Assembly: GCA_937863205.1 (NCBI GenBank)
Contig: CALMGA010000389.1
Coordinates: 1 to 6,640, forward strand
Length of the DNA stretch: 6,640 nucleotides
Direction: 5' to 3'
Source: an uncultured Beijerinckiaceae bacterium
GTDB lineage: Bacteria > Pseudomonadota > Alphaproteobacteria > Rhizobiales > Beijerinckiaceae
The position numbers and the translations under genes were made by a program. Below are positions 1 through 6,099 of the stretch, piece by piece. The notes under the pieces were generated by a model. That model worked only from the letters and a program-made list of their open reading frames with translations. It was not told the DNA's origin and did not search any database. How positions within the stretch are numbered: position 1 is the first letter of the stretch; every line of letters begins with the position of its first letter.

Positions 1-772
1 GTTGAGCGAGGCCGACGTCGCAGGCGTGGCCGAGATCGAGAGCGTGGACACGCTGCGCTTCGATCCCGCCCGCGCGACGCTGCAGGCCCGCCGCGTCAAG
101 CGCCTCGGCGCGCTGGTGCTCGGCGAAGGCAACGGCCCGGTGCCGGCCACGGCGGAGGCGGCGGCGATCCTGGCTGCGGGACTGGCCGGGCTCGGCATCG
201 CCAGACTGCCGTGGACGCCGGCGCTGGCGCAATGGCGCGACCGCGTCCGGTTCCTGCACGCGGCAGCCGGCGAGGGTTCCGCCTGGCCGGACCTTGGGGA
301 TGGAGCGCTGGCCGCCGCCGACGCGCCCTGGCTGGCGCCGTGTCTGATCGGCCTCGCCGGCCTGTCCGAGATCGGCCCCGAGCGCCTGGAGGCGGCGATC
401 AAGGCGTTGCTGCCGTGGGATCTCGCCCGTCGCCTCGATGCGGAGGCGCCGGCCCTGTTCACCACGCCGGCCGGCGCCGCGCACCGCCTCGATTATGCCG
501 CCGAAGCCGGCCCGACCCTGTCGGTCAGGGTGCAGGAGCTCTACGGGCTGGCTGTTCACCCGACCCTGGCCGGCGGCCGCGTGCCCCTGGTGCTCGCCCT
601 GCTGTCGCCGGCCGGGCGGCCGATCCAGATCACCCGCGACCTTCCCGGCTTCTGGCGCGGCTCCTGGGCGGCTGTTCGCAGCGAAATGCGCGGGCGCTAT
701 CCCAAGCACGTCTGGCCGGAAGACCCCGCGGCGGCGGCGGCGACGCTGCGCGCCAAGCCGCGCCCAAACTGA
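1..772 (+). CDS. hrpB: ATP-dependent helicase HrpB, C-terminal part (5' end outside window)
   Basis: This is the last 256 residues of an HrpB-family DExH-box ATP-dependent helicase, a cytoplasmic protein whose RNA or nucleic-acid substrate in most bacteria is not firmly established. The helicase core (Walker motifs, DEAH box) is not present, because the frame, with codons from base 2, is open to the left edge. What is seen is the HrpB C-terminal domain: residues about 171-200 (LSVRVQELYGL, then GGRVPLVLALLSPAGRPIQ), then ITRDLPGFWRGSW at about 210-222, and the very typical ending RGRYPKHVWPEDP at about 230-242, followed by a basic tail AKPRPN. HrpB proteins are usually around 800 residues, so roughly two thirds is missing. 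The TTG at base 2 is not a credible start. The TGA stop (770-772) lies inside a 10-bp direct repeat. The gene is a housekeeping neighbour with no evident link to the signalling genes downstream. Family assignment is confident. Confidence 0.93.
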   Translation, partial: LSEADVAGVAEIESVDTLRFDPARATLQARRVKRLGALVLGEGNGPVPATAEAAAILAAGLAGLGIARLPWTPALAQWRDRVRFLHAAAGEGSAWPDLGDGALAAADAPWLAPCLIGLAGLSEIGPERLEAAIKALLPWDLARRLDAEAPALFTTPAGAAHRLDYAAEAGPTLSVRVQELYGLAVHPTLAGGRVPLVLALLSPAGRPIQITRDLPGFWRGSWAAVRSEMRGRYPKHVWPEDPAAAAATLRAKPRPN

Positions 773-792
773 GCCACGCGCGAACTGAGCCA
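767..792. repeat. 10-bp direct repeat spanning the hrpB stop codon
   Basis: AACTGAGCCA occurs at 767-776 and again at 783-792, 6 bp apart. The first copy contains the hrpB stop codon (TGA, 770-772). This could be a small local duplication of the gene end; no function is evident. Confidence 0.6.
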
Positions 793-808
793 AAACTTGT
801 GATGGGAA

Positions 809-824
809 CCGGCTGCCAAGCCGG
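809..824. repeat. Short inverted repeat downstream of hrpB
   Basis: CCGGCT (809-814) and AGCCGG (819-824) form a perfect 6-bp stem with a 4-nt loop, 36 nt after the hrpB stop. It could contribute to transcription termination, but no T-run follows, so I do not call it a Rho-independent terminator. Confidence 0.4.
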
Positions 825-876
825 CGCTGTCGGGCCGGTCGACGGCACATCGCCGTTGCTTGATCATGCCTCGTGT

Positions 877-896
877 CTTGCCGTGGGCGCGGCAAG
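877..896. repeat. Inverted repeat, 7-bp stem, in the hrpB to receiver gap
   Basis: CTTGCCG (877-883) and CGGCAAG (890-896) are perfect reverse complements around a 6-nt loop. No T-run follows on either side. It is a possible RNA hairpin after hrpB; its role is unknown. Confidence 0.4.
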
Positions 897-947
897 CTGC
901 TGTCACCATCCTGCCGCAGGGTCATGAACGTCGTGAGCCCGCATGAG

Positions 948-1037
948 GCATCGAGTCCGATCCGATGCTCCAGCGTATTGATCCGCATCGGATTTGATTC
1001 GAAAACCGCTGCGCACTCCTCGGTCCGATGCTCCAGC
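948..1037. repeat. Intergenic palindromic repeat element resembling dispersed Hyphomicrobiales repeats
   Basis: The stretch holds four copies of a GCATCG/CGATGC core in alternating orientation: 948-953 (GCATCG), 963-968 (CGATGC), 985-990 (GCATCG) and 1026-1031 (CGATGC). ATCCGATGC (960-968) and GCATCGGAT (985-993) are perfect 9-bp inverted arms with a 16-nt loop. The 8-bp GCATCGGA (985-992) can instead pair with TCCGATGC (1024-1031). The 14-mer TCCGATGCTCCAGC is also directly repeated at 961-974 and 1024-1037. The segment GAAAACCGCTGCGCACT between the arms resembles a repeat I recall as scattered between genes in many Hyphomicrobiales genomes. That family match is from memory. The element ends 34 nt before the receiver gene's ATG, so it lies in or near that gene's promoter or leader. 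Confidence 0.65.
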
Positions 1038-1071
1038 TGCAATCCCGCCCTCAAGTTTCACCGGCTCCGCG

Positions 1072-1449
1072 ATGACCAAGCTGCTCCTCGTCGAGGATCA
1101 CGAAGAACTCTGGGATTTCCTGTCGCGGCGGTTGCGCAAGCGCGGCTTCGAGGTCGTTCTCGCCCACGATGGCCGGCAGGCGCTGGATCAGGTCGCCGCG
1201 CAGGTGCCGGACCTCGTGCTGCTGGACATGGACCTGCCGGTGATGGACGGCTGGAGCGTCGCACGCGCCCTCCGCGCGGCCGGCGACGCCACGCCGGTGA
1301 TCGCCCTGACCGCCCACGCCATGAGCGGCGACAGGGAAAAGGCGTTGGCCGCCGGTTGCGACGACTACCATCCCAAGCCCGTCGACTTCAGCCGCCTGCT
1401 GGGCCAGATCGGCGACGCCCTACGCGCGCCGGGCGGATCGGGCGCCTAA
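1072..1449 (+). CDS. Single-domain response regulator (receiver only)
   Basis: This 125-residue protein is a lone CheY-like receiver domain that accepts phosphate from a histidine kinase or phosphotransfer protein in the cytoplasm. It starts MTKLLLVEDHEE. The acidic pocket is E8/D9, the phospho-acceptor is D52 in LVLLDMDLPVMDG, the switch Thr is T80 in IALTAHAM, and the invariant Lys is K102 in HPKPVD. All catalytic residues are present. After the last receiver helix only a short GGSGA tail remains, so there is no output domain. The type resembles stand-alone receivers often found beside hybrid kinases in alphaproteobacteria. I chose the ATG at 1072 because the N-terminus then fits the fold exactly; an upstream in-frame TTG (994) would add 26 unlikely residues and lies in the repeat element. 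No good Shine-Dalgarno sequence precedes the ATG. The gene converges on the hybrid kinase at 1493-3478, a plausible partner but not proven. Confidence 0.92.
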   Translation: MTKLLLVEDHEELWDFLSRRLRKRGFEVVLAHDGRQALDQVAAQVPDLVLLDMDLPVMDGWSVARALRAAGDATPVIALTAHAMSGDREKALAAGCDDYHPKPVDFSRLLGQIGDALRAPGGSGA

Positions 1450-1462
1450 GGCAGCCCTCATC

Positions 1463-1499
1463 GATCAGCCCGCGTTGATCAGCCCGCGTTGATCAGCCC
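1463..1499. repeat. 14-bp tandem repeat, about 2.6 copies, at a convergent gene junction
   Basis: GATCAGCCCGCGTT occurs at 1463-1476 and 1477-1490, followed by a partial copy GATCAGCCC at 1491-1499. The partial copy overlaps the last codons and the TGA (1493-1495) of the minus-strand hybrid kinase, so the unit looks like a duplication of that gene's 3' end extending into the 43-nt gap before the receiver gene. Each junction contains the palindrome TGATCA. I see no strong terminator hairpin here despite the convergent arrangement. Confidence 0.75.
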
Positions 1500-3478
1500 T
1501 CGTCGAGCAGCTGGCGGACGCGCGTGGCCAGCGCTTCCATCGCGAAGGGCTTGGTGAGCACCTGGACGCCGCTCGTCAGGGTGCCATGGTTGAGCACCGC
1601 GCCTTCCGCATAGCCGGTGATGAAGAGGATCTTGAGCTCGGGGCGCAGCTTGCGCGCCGCTTCGGCGACCTGCCGGCCGTTCAGGCCGCCGGGCAGGCCG
1701 ACATCGGTGATGAGAACGTCGCAGCGGGCGTCGGAGTGCAGCAGCTTGAGGCCGTCCTTGCCGTCGGCCGCCGCCGCGGTCTTGTAGCCCAGCTCGTCCA
1801 GGACTTCCTTGGCCAGGGCGCGCACGGCCTGTTCGTCGTCGACGATGAGAACGGTCTCGCCCGCGACCGCGCGCGGCGCCGATGACAGCGCCGTCCGCTC
1901 CGCATCCCGTTCCGCCTTGCCGTGGTGGCGCGGCAGGATGAGGCGCATGGTTGTGCCAAGTCCGGGGCGGGTGTGGACGCGCACGTTGCCACCCGACTGG
2001 CGGGCGAAGCCGTAGATCATCGACAGGCCGAGGCCGGTGCCGGATCCCATCGGCTTGGTGGTGAAGAAGGGTTCGAACACGCGCGCGGCGACTTCGGGCG
2101 TCATGCCGCTGCCGTTGTCGGTGACGCTGAGCGCGACGTAGTCGCCGGGCGGAAGGTCGCGCTCGCCGGCATCGCGCGTGCCCAGGCGCGAGTTGCGGGT
2201 GTCGACGATGATGCGCCCGCCCTGGGGCATGGCGTCGCGGGCGTTGATGCAAAGGTTGAGCAGCGCGTTTTCCAGCTGGCTCACGTCGACCAGAACGGTC
2301 CACAGGCCCGGCTCGCGCACCACGTCCAGCGCGATTTCCGGCCCCACGGTGCGCCGCAGCAGTTCCTCCATCCCGGCCACGAGCGCATTGGCGTCGGCCG
2401 GCTTGGGGTCGAGCGTCTGCTGGCGGGAAAAGGCGAGCAGGCGATGGGTCAGCGAGGCGGCGCGTCCCGCCGCCTCCTGCGCCGTGCGGACGTAGCGCTC
2501 GACCTTGTCGTGGCGTCCTTGCGCGAGGCGCGTTTCCAGCAGGTCGAGGCTCCCCATGATGCCGGTGAGGAGATTGTTGAAGTCATGCGCCAGGCCGCCG
2601 GTGAGCTGGCCCACCGCTTCCATCTTCTGCGACTGCCGCAGCGCCGCCTCGGCGGCGCGCTGTTGCGTGATGTCGCGGCCGCAGAACAGGACGAGGCCCT
2701 CCTCCTCGTTGGAATAATCAACGGCGACGCCCACGATCTGCACCACGGTGGAGGTCCGTGGCGCGATCCGCCCCTCGACCACGTAATCGACGATATCGCC
2801 GCGCAGTGCCTGCCGGGTATGGGCGCGGATGCTGTCAGCGCCCTCGATCCCCGTGACGTCGTCCACGGCCCGCCCCGGCAGATCGCCGCGATCGCCGGCG
2901 AACAGCACGCCCGCCGCCCGGTTGACGTCCTCGAACATGACGCTGCCGTCGCGCGACAGCCGCATCAGGTAGAGGATGTCGGGGCAGGCATCGAAGATCG
3001 TCTGCAGGCGGGCCCGGCTCCGGTTGAGTTCGTGCAGCTGCCGGAAGACGTCGCGCTCCAGATCCTCGTTGTCGCGTGTCAGCGCTTCAACGGCGGCGAC
3101 CTGAGCCTCGATGTCGGCGGCTGTCCCGACATAGGCGGCGACGACGCCCTCGGCGGCGAGGGCCGGGGCGTACTTCACGAGATGCCAGCGGTGGCCGCCG
3201 CCGGCCGCGCGCAGTCTGACCGGCATCTCAAGCGGCAGCGAGCCGGCGACGCAAACGGCCAGCATGTCCACGAAGCGAACGTGATCGTCTGGATGGAGAA
3301 CGACCGCCAGGCCGGCGGCAACCATCTCTCCGGGGAAAACGCCGGTCATCGCGCACAAGGCATCGTTGGCCCAGTCCAGCCCGCCGTCCGGCTGCGCGGT
3401 CCAGACCGGACCCGGCATCAGCTGGGCGGCCTGCCGGAACGCGGACGCGTCGCGCCAAAGATTTGCTGGAGGTGGCAC
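1493..3478 (-). CDS. Soluble PAS-PAS hybrid histidine kinase with C-terminal receiver
   Basis: A 661-residue cytoplasmic hybrid sensor kinase without signal peptide or membrane segment. Domains in order: PAS 1 at about 10-125 (VWTAQPDGGLDWANDALCAMTG to YVGTAADIE), a helical linker at about 126-157, PAS 2 at about 158-272, a dimerisation helix with the H-box GGLAHDFNNLL (phospho-acceptor H298), and an HATPase domain with N-box NLCINARDAM (N412, D415), G1 DNGSGM (454-459), F-box FEPFFTTK (468-475) and G2 GSGTGLGLS (478-486). The C-terminal receiver (542-658) has D547/D548, acceptor D592 in ITDVGLPGG, T621 and K643. It should therefore autophosphorylate and pass phosphate to its own receiver; relay onward would need a phosphotransfer protein not seen here. 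No heme or flavin ligand motif is recognisable in the PAS domains. The start is GTG: an in-frame TGA lies 13 codons upstream (3518-3520), and the next Met (M21) would cut the PAS cap. Spacing to an AAGGA is poor (15 nt). Confidence 0.95.
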   Translation of the reverse strand: MPPPANLWRDASAFRQAAQLMPGPVWTAQPDGGLDWANDALCAMTGVFPGEMVAAGLAVVLHPDDHVRFVDMLAVCVAGSLPLEMPVRLRAAGGGHRWHLVKYAPALAAEGVVAAYVGTAADIEAQVAAVEALTRDNEDLERDVFRQLHELNRSRARLQTIFDACPDILYLMRLSRDGSVMFEDVNRAAGVLFAGDRGDLPGRAVDDVTGIEGADSIRAHTRQALRGDIVDYVVEGRIAPRTSTVVQIVGVAVDYSNEEEGLVLFCGRDITQQRAAEAALRQSQKMEAVGQLTGGLAHDFNNLLTGIMGSLDLLETRLAQGRHDKVERYVRTAQEAAGRAASLTHRLLAFSRQQTLDPKPADANALVAGMEELLRRTVGPEIALDVVREPGLWTVLVDVSQLENALLNLCINARDAMPQGGRIIVDTRNSRLGTRDAGERDLPPGDYVALSVTDNGSGMTPEVAARVFEPFFTTKPMGSGTGLGLSMIYGFARQSGGNVRVHTRPGLGTTMRLILPRHHGKAERDAERTALSSAPRAVAGETVLIVDDEQAVRALAKEVLDELGYKTAAAADGKDGLKLLHSDARCDVLITDVGLPGGLNGRQVAEAARKLRPELKILFITGYAEGAVLNHGTLTSGVQVLTKPFAMEALATRVRQLLDEG

Positions 3479-3501
3479 TGCGCCGTGCTGTCGTCCTTGA
3501 C

Positions 3502-3516
3502 GAGCCGCCCCGGCTC
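3502..3516 (-). repeat. Inverted repeat in the leader of the PAS hybrid kinase
   Basis: GAGCCG (3502-3507) and CGGCTC (3511-3516) are perfect 6-bp arms around a 3-nt loop, 23 nt upstream of the GTG start of the PAS hybrid kinase. In a leader transcript it would form a compact GC hairpin. It might affect translation or be chance in a GC-rich region. Confidence 0.35.
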
Positions 3517-3607
3517 TTCATCGCTTGCGTATGGCGAAGCCGTCGGCGGGGCAAGCCCGATACCGTCTAACCATCGAGATCGCAGGACGTTTCCGGCGCC
3601 AGGGCCG

Positions 3608-3641
3608 AGGCTTGGGGGCAAGGCTTGGGGGGCAAGGCTTG
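3608..3641. repeat. G-rich tandem repeat downstream of the membrane hybrid kinase
   Basis: AGGCTTGGGGGCA (3608-3620) is followed directly by AGGCTTGGGGGGCA (3621-3634, one extra G) and a partial AGGCTTG (3635-3641). On the coding strand of the kinases the units read as CCTTGCCCCC blocks. The copies supply duplicate 3' arms for the hairpin at 3628-3654, so the repeat may have arisen by duplication of half a terminator. Confidence 0.65.
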
Positions 3642-3654
3642 CCTTACCGCCCCC
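3628..3654 (-). terminator. Candidate terminator hairpin after the membrane hybrid kinase
   Basis: One base after the TGA (3656-3658), the minus-strand transcript reads GGGGGC, GGT, AAGGC, a 2-nt AA turn, GCCTT, GCCCCC. AAGGC pairs with GCCTT and GGGGGC pairs with GCCCCC, leaving only the GGT bulge, a very stable hairpin of 11 base pairs. The AA turn is too tight as drawn, so a base pair would probably open. No U-run follows, so intrinsic termination is not certain; it may instead protect the mRNA 3' end or pause polymerase. It lies between the two kinase genes. Confidence 0.45.
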
Positions 3655-3655
3655 G

Positions 3656-6043
3656 TCAGGGTGGCACAGCGGCGGGCGGCTGTGCCACCTCGCCCGCGCG
3701 AGGGGCGGTTCCCAAGGCGCGCAGCTCCGTCGCCAGCTCGTCCATGCTGGTTTCGTCCTTGCGCAGGACGCGGCGAGCCTCGCTCAACCGTTCGCGATCG
3801 GCGCTGGATACGTCCCGGGCGCTGAGAACCACGACGGGGATGGTCGATCCGCCGGGTACATCGCGCAGGCAGTCGAGAAAGGCGAAGCCGTCCATCACCG
3901 GCATGGTCAGGTCGAGCAGGATGAGGTGGGGCGGTGCCCGCCGCACCGCCTCCAGGGCCTCGGCCCCGTTGCCGGCTTCCCGCACCTTCCAGCCGTTGCG
4001 CTCCAGCCCGGCGCGCAGGCGCTGGCGGGTATCGGCCTCGTCGTCCACGACGAGCACGCTGTCGCCGGCCTTGCGGACTTCTTCCAGCACCAGCTTCAGC
4101 CGCGCCCATTCGATCGGCTTTGCGACCACGTCCGCCGCGCCCAGCGAGGCGCCGAGCCTGGCTTCCGCGACGAAGCTGACGATCACCACGGGGATGTCGG
4201 CCGTGTCGGCATCGGCCTTCAGCATCCGCAGCACCGACCAGCCGTCGGCGTCGGGCATCATCACGTCGAGCAGGATGACGCGGGGCCTGAACCTGCGGGC
4301 CAGGTCCAGCCCGGAGCGCCCGTCGCCGGCGGTTCGCACGGCGAAGCGCTGCTTGCGCAGGAAGCGGGTCAGCAGTTCGCGCTGCGAAGCCTCGTCGTCG
4401 ATGACGAGCACGAGGTCGCGTTGCATGTCGGCCGGCACGCTCTCGGTCGTCCTGGTCGCCCCTGCCACCTCGCCGTCCGACGCTTTCGCGGGCAGGATGG
4501 CGGGAATGCGCAGGGTGAAGCAGGTGCCCTGGCCGGGCGTGCTGTTAACGGTGACGTCGCCACCGAGGAGGCGGCTCAGGGCACGCGTCAGGGCGAGCCC
4601 CAGGCCCGTGCCCCCGAAACGGCGGGTGGTGCTCTCGTCGGCCTGGGTGAAACGCTGGAACAAGCGTTCGAGCTGCTCCGGGGTCATGCCGATCCCGGTG
4701 TCCTCCACCGCGAAGGACACGGTGTCGGCCTCGCCTTCCCGCGCCTTCTCCCGGCGCACGCGAAGGGTGATGCGGCCGCCTTCCGTGAACTTGCTGGCAT
4801 TGCCCAGCAGGTTGAACAGGCACTGGCGCAGCTTGACCGCATCCGTGTGCATCGCGCCGAGATCGGAGGCGAGGTCGAGCTCCAGCACGTTCTCCTTCTG
4901 CTTGGCGAGGGCCTCCACGGTGGCGACGACCTCCGTCGCGAACGCCCCGGCGTCGAAGGTTTCGCCGACCACCTCCATCCTGTTGGCTTCCACCTTGCTC
5001 AGGTCGAGCACGTCGTTGATGAGGCTGAGGAGGTGCTTGGCATTGGACTTGATCTTGGCGAGATCGGTCAGCAGGGCCGGCTCGCCGGTGTCGGCGGCTT
5101 CCTCTTCCAGCAGTTCGGTGTAGCCGATCACGGCGGACAGCGGGGTGCGCAACTCGTGGCTCATGTTGGCGAGGAAGGCGCTTTTGGCCCGGTTCGCCGC
5201 CTCGGCCGCTTCCCGCGCGGCTTCCGCCTCCACCCCGCGCTGCCGCAATTCCTCGGTGAGACGCGCCCGGATCGCTTCCGCCTTCTTGCGGTTGTCGATG
5301 TCCGACACGGCCACAACCGCGCCGGTGACGGCGCCCGATTCATCGCGTATCGCCCGCGCGCTCAGGTCGAGCCAGACGCGCTGTCCGTCCCGGCGCTCGT
5401 AGTGAACCTGGAGCGAGGCTTCCCCGGCGTCCTGCCGAACGACCCGCGCCAGCGGATATTCGCGCGCCTCGACCTGGCGGCCGTCGGCGTGGAAGGCCCG
5501 CCATTCGCCGTACTCTGCCAAGCTTCGGGTACGCCCGCTCGATGCGCCGACGATCTCCTCCATCCGCTTGTTGCGCCCGATGATCCGTCCCGATGGCGCT
5601 TCGGCGAACAGGATGCCGACCGGAACCGTGTCCAGGATGGTGCGCAGGTTCCTTTCGCTGGCCTGCAGGTGGGCGACCGCCGACTCGTTCTCGCGCATGA
5701 TCCTGCGCAGCGCGCCGCACACCCTGACCATCACCAGCACCACCAGCAGGTACTCGCCAACGGCGATCCACTGCGGCACCGTCAGCTGCCACCGCGAGGC
5801 GCCGGGATGGTCGAAGAAACTCGCCGCGGCGACCACCGACACCAGGGTCGCGAGAAGCCCGGCCCACTCGCCAAAGGCGACGCTGAGCAGGAACACCACC
5901 GGCAGGTAGAGCAGGAAGGGCGCCACATCGAGCGCCACCACGAGCCGGAAGCTGGTGATCAGGCCGAGCACCACCACCACGGCGATGTATTTGAACCAAG
6001 GCGCCGCGTCCCGGCGGGCCAGAAACGTCAGGAACTGGTGCAA
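3656..6043 (-). CDS. Membrane-bound PAS hybrid histidine kinase with two C-terminal receivers
   Basis: A 795-residue inner-membrane hybrid sensor kinase. The N-terminus has about four hydrophobic segments (roughly 17-38, 42-57, 60-77, 92-110) with short connecting loops, resembling the KdpD-type DUF4118 four-helix region and leaving no periplasmic domain. Then come a PAS domain (about 131-250), a coiled coil (about 252-290), a HisKA domain with [13 protein letters not shown] (phospho-acceptor H296), and an HATPase domain with N-box NLLGNASKF (N411, N415), G1 EDTGIGM (447-453) and G2 GGTGLGL (477-483). Receiver 1 (543-657) has D549/D550, acceptor D593, S623 and K642. Receiver 2 (662-776) has D667/D668, acceptor D711, S741 and K762, in LRKDE rather than the usual KP motif. 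A proline-rich tail follows. The start is TTG, supported by GGAG 7 nt upstream and by keeping the membrane region intact; the next Met would be M115. It sits 56 nt downstream of the GyrI-like gene on the same strand. Confidence 0.95.
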   Translation of the reverse strand: MHQFLTFLARRDAAPWFKYIAVVVVLGLITSFRLVVALDVAPFLLYLPVVFLLSVAFGEWAGLLATLVSVVAAASFFDHPGASRWQLTVPQWIAVGEYLLVVLVMVRVCGALRRIMRENESAVAHLQASERNLRTILDTVPVGILFAEAPSGRIIGRNKRMEEIVGASSGRTRSLAEYGEWRAFHADGRQVEAREYPLARVVRQDAGEASLQVHYERRDGQRVWLDLSARAIRDESGAVTGAVVAVSDIDNRKKAEAIRARLTEELRQRGVEAEAAREAAEAANRAKSAFLANMSHELRTPLSAVIGYTELLEEEAADTGEPALLTDLAKIKSNAKHLLSLINDVLDLSKVEANRMEVVGETFDAGAFATEVVATVEALAKQKENVLELDLASDLGAMHTDAVKLRQCLFNLLGNASKFTEGGRITLRVRREKAREGEADTVSFAVEDTGIGMTPEQLERLFQRFTQADESTTRRFGGTGLGLALTRALSRLLGGDVTVNSTPGQGTCFTLRIPAILPAKASDGEVAGATRTTESVPADMQRDLVLVIDDEASQRELLTRFLRKQRFAVRTAGDGRSGLDLARRFRPRVILLDVMMPDADGWSVLRMLKADADTADIPVVIVSFVAEARLGASLGAADVVAKPIEWARLKLVLEEVRKAGDSVLVVDDEADTRQRLRAGLERNGWKVREAGNGAEALEAVRRAPPHLILLDLTMPVMDGFAFLDCLRDVPGGSTIPVVVLSARDVSSADRERLSEARRVLRKDETSMDELATELRALGTAPRAGEVAQPPAAVPP

Positions 6044-6050
6044 GTGATCG

Positions 6051-6054
6051 CTCC
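6051..6054 (-). promoter_or_regulatory. Ribosome binding site deciding a TTG start
   Basis: GGAG on the minus strand ends 7 nt before the TTG at 6043-6041, a good Shine-Dalgarno distance. It is the main support for the non-ATG start of the membrane hybrid kinase. I see no other clear signal in the 56-nt gap 6044-6099. Confidence 0.55.
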
Positions 6055-6099
6055 GGCGACCGCGCTCGCCAGCGGAAAACTACAACCCACGGCGCGGCC

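Noticed and set aside
211..927. Second plus-strand frame of 238 codons overlapping hrpB
   Set aside because: The hrpB frame carries the conserved C-terminal motifs. This frame is Arg/Pro/Gly-rich shadow sequence.
948..1037. CRISPR array
   Set aside because: Only a few short, irregularly spaced copies in alternating orientation are present, with no uniform spacers and no cas genes.
994..1071. N-terminal extension of the receiver protein from the TTG at 994
   Set aside because: The 26 extra residues are low-complexity and encoded partly by the repeat element. The ATG at 1072 gives a standard receiver N-terminus.
773..1071. tRNA or small RNA gene in the 299-nt gap
   Set aside because: I could not fit a tRNA cloverleaf and saw no promoter-terminator pair. 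Only short hairpins and the repeat element are supported.
1479..2303. Minus-strand frame of 274 codons at the 3' end of the PAS kinase
   Set aside because: It is a shifted frame of the kinase HATPase and receiver region, Arg/His/Pro-rich, while the true frame holds all catalytic motifs. There is no sign of a frameshift in the kinase.
3534..3597. EcfG-type (GGAAC-N-GTT) promoter upstream of the PAS kinase
   Set aside because: A GGAAAC followed by a GGTT is present on the minus strand, but neither box sequence nor spacing matches the consensus well enough.
3525..5123. Plus-strand open frame of 532 codons, Ser/Arg-rich
   Set aside because: It is entirely antisense to the membrane kinase apart from the intergenic start. 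Its Ser/Arg-rich composition is typical of a shadow frame and no domain is visible.
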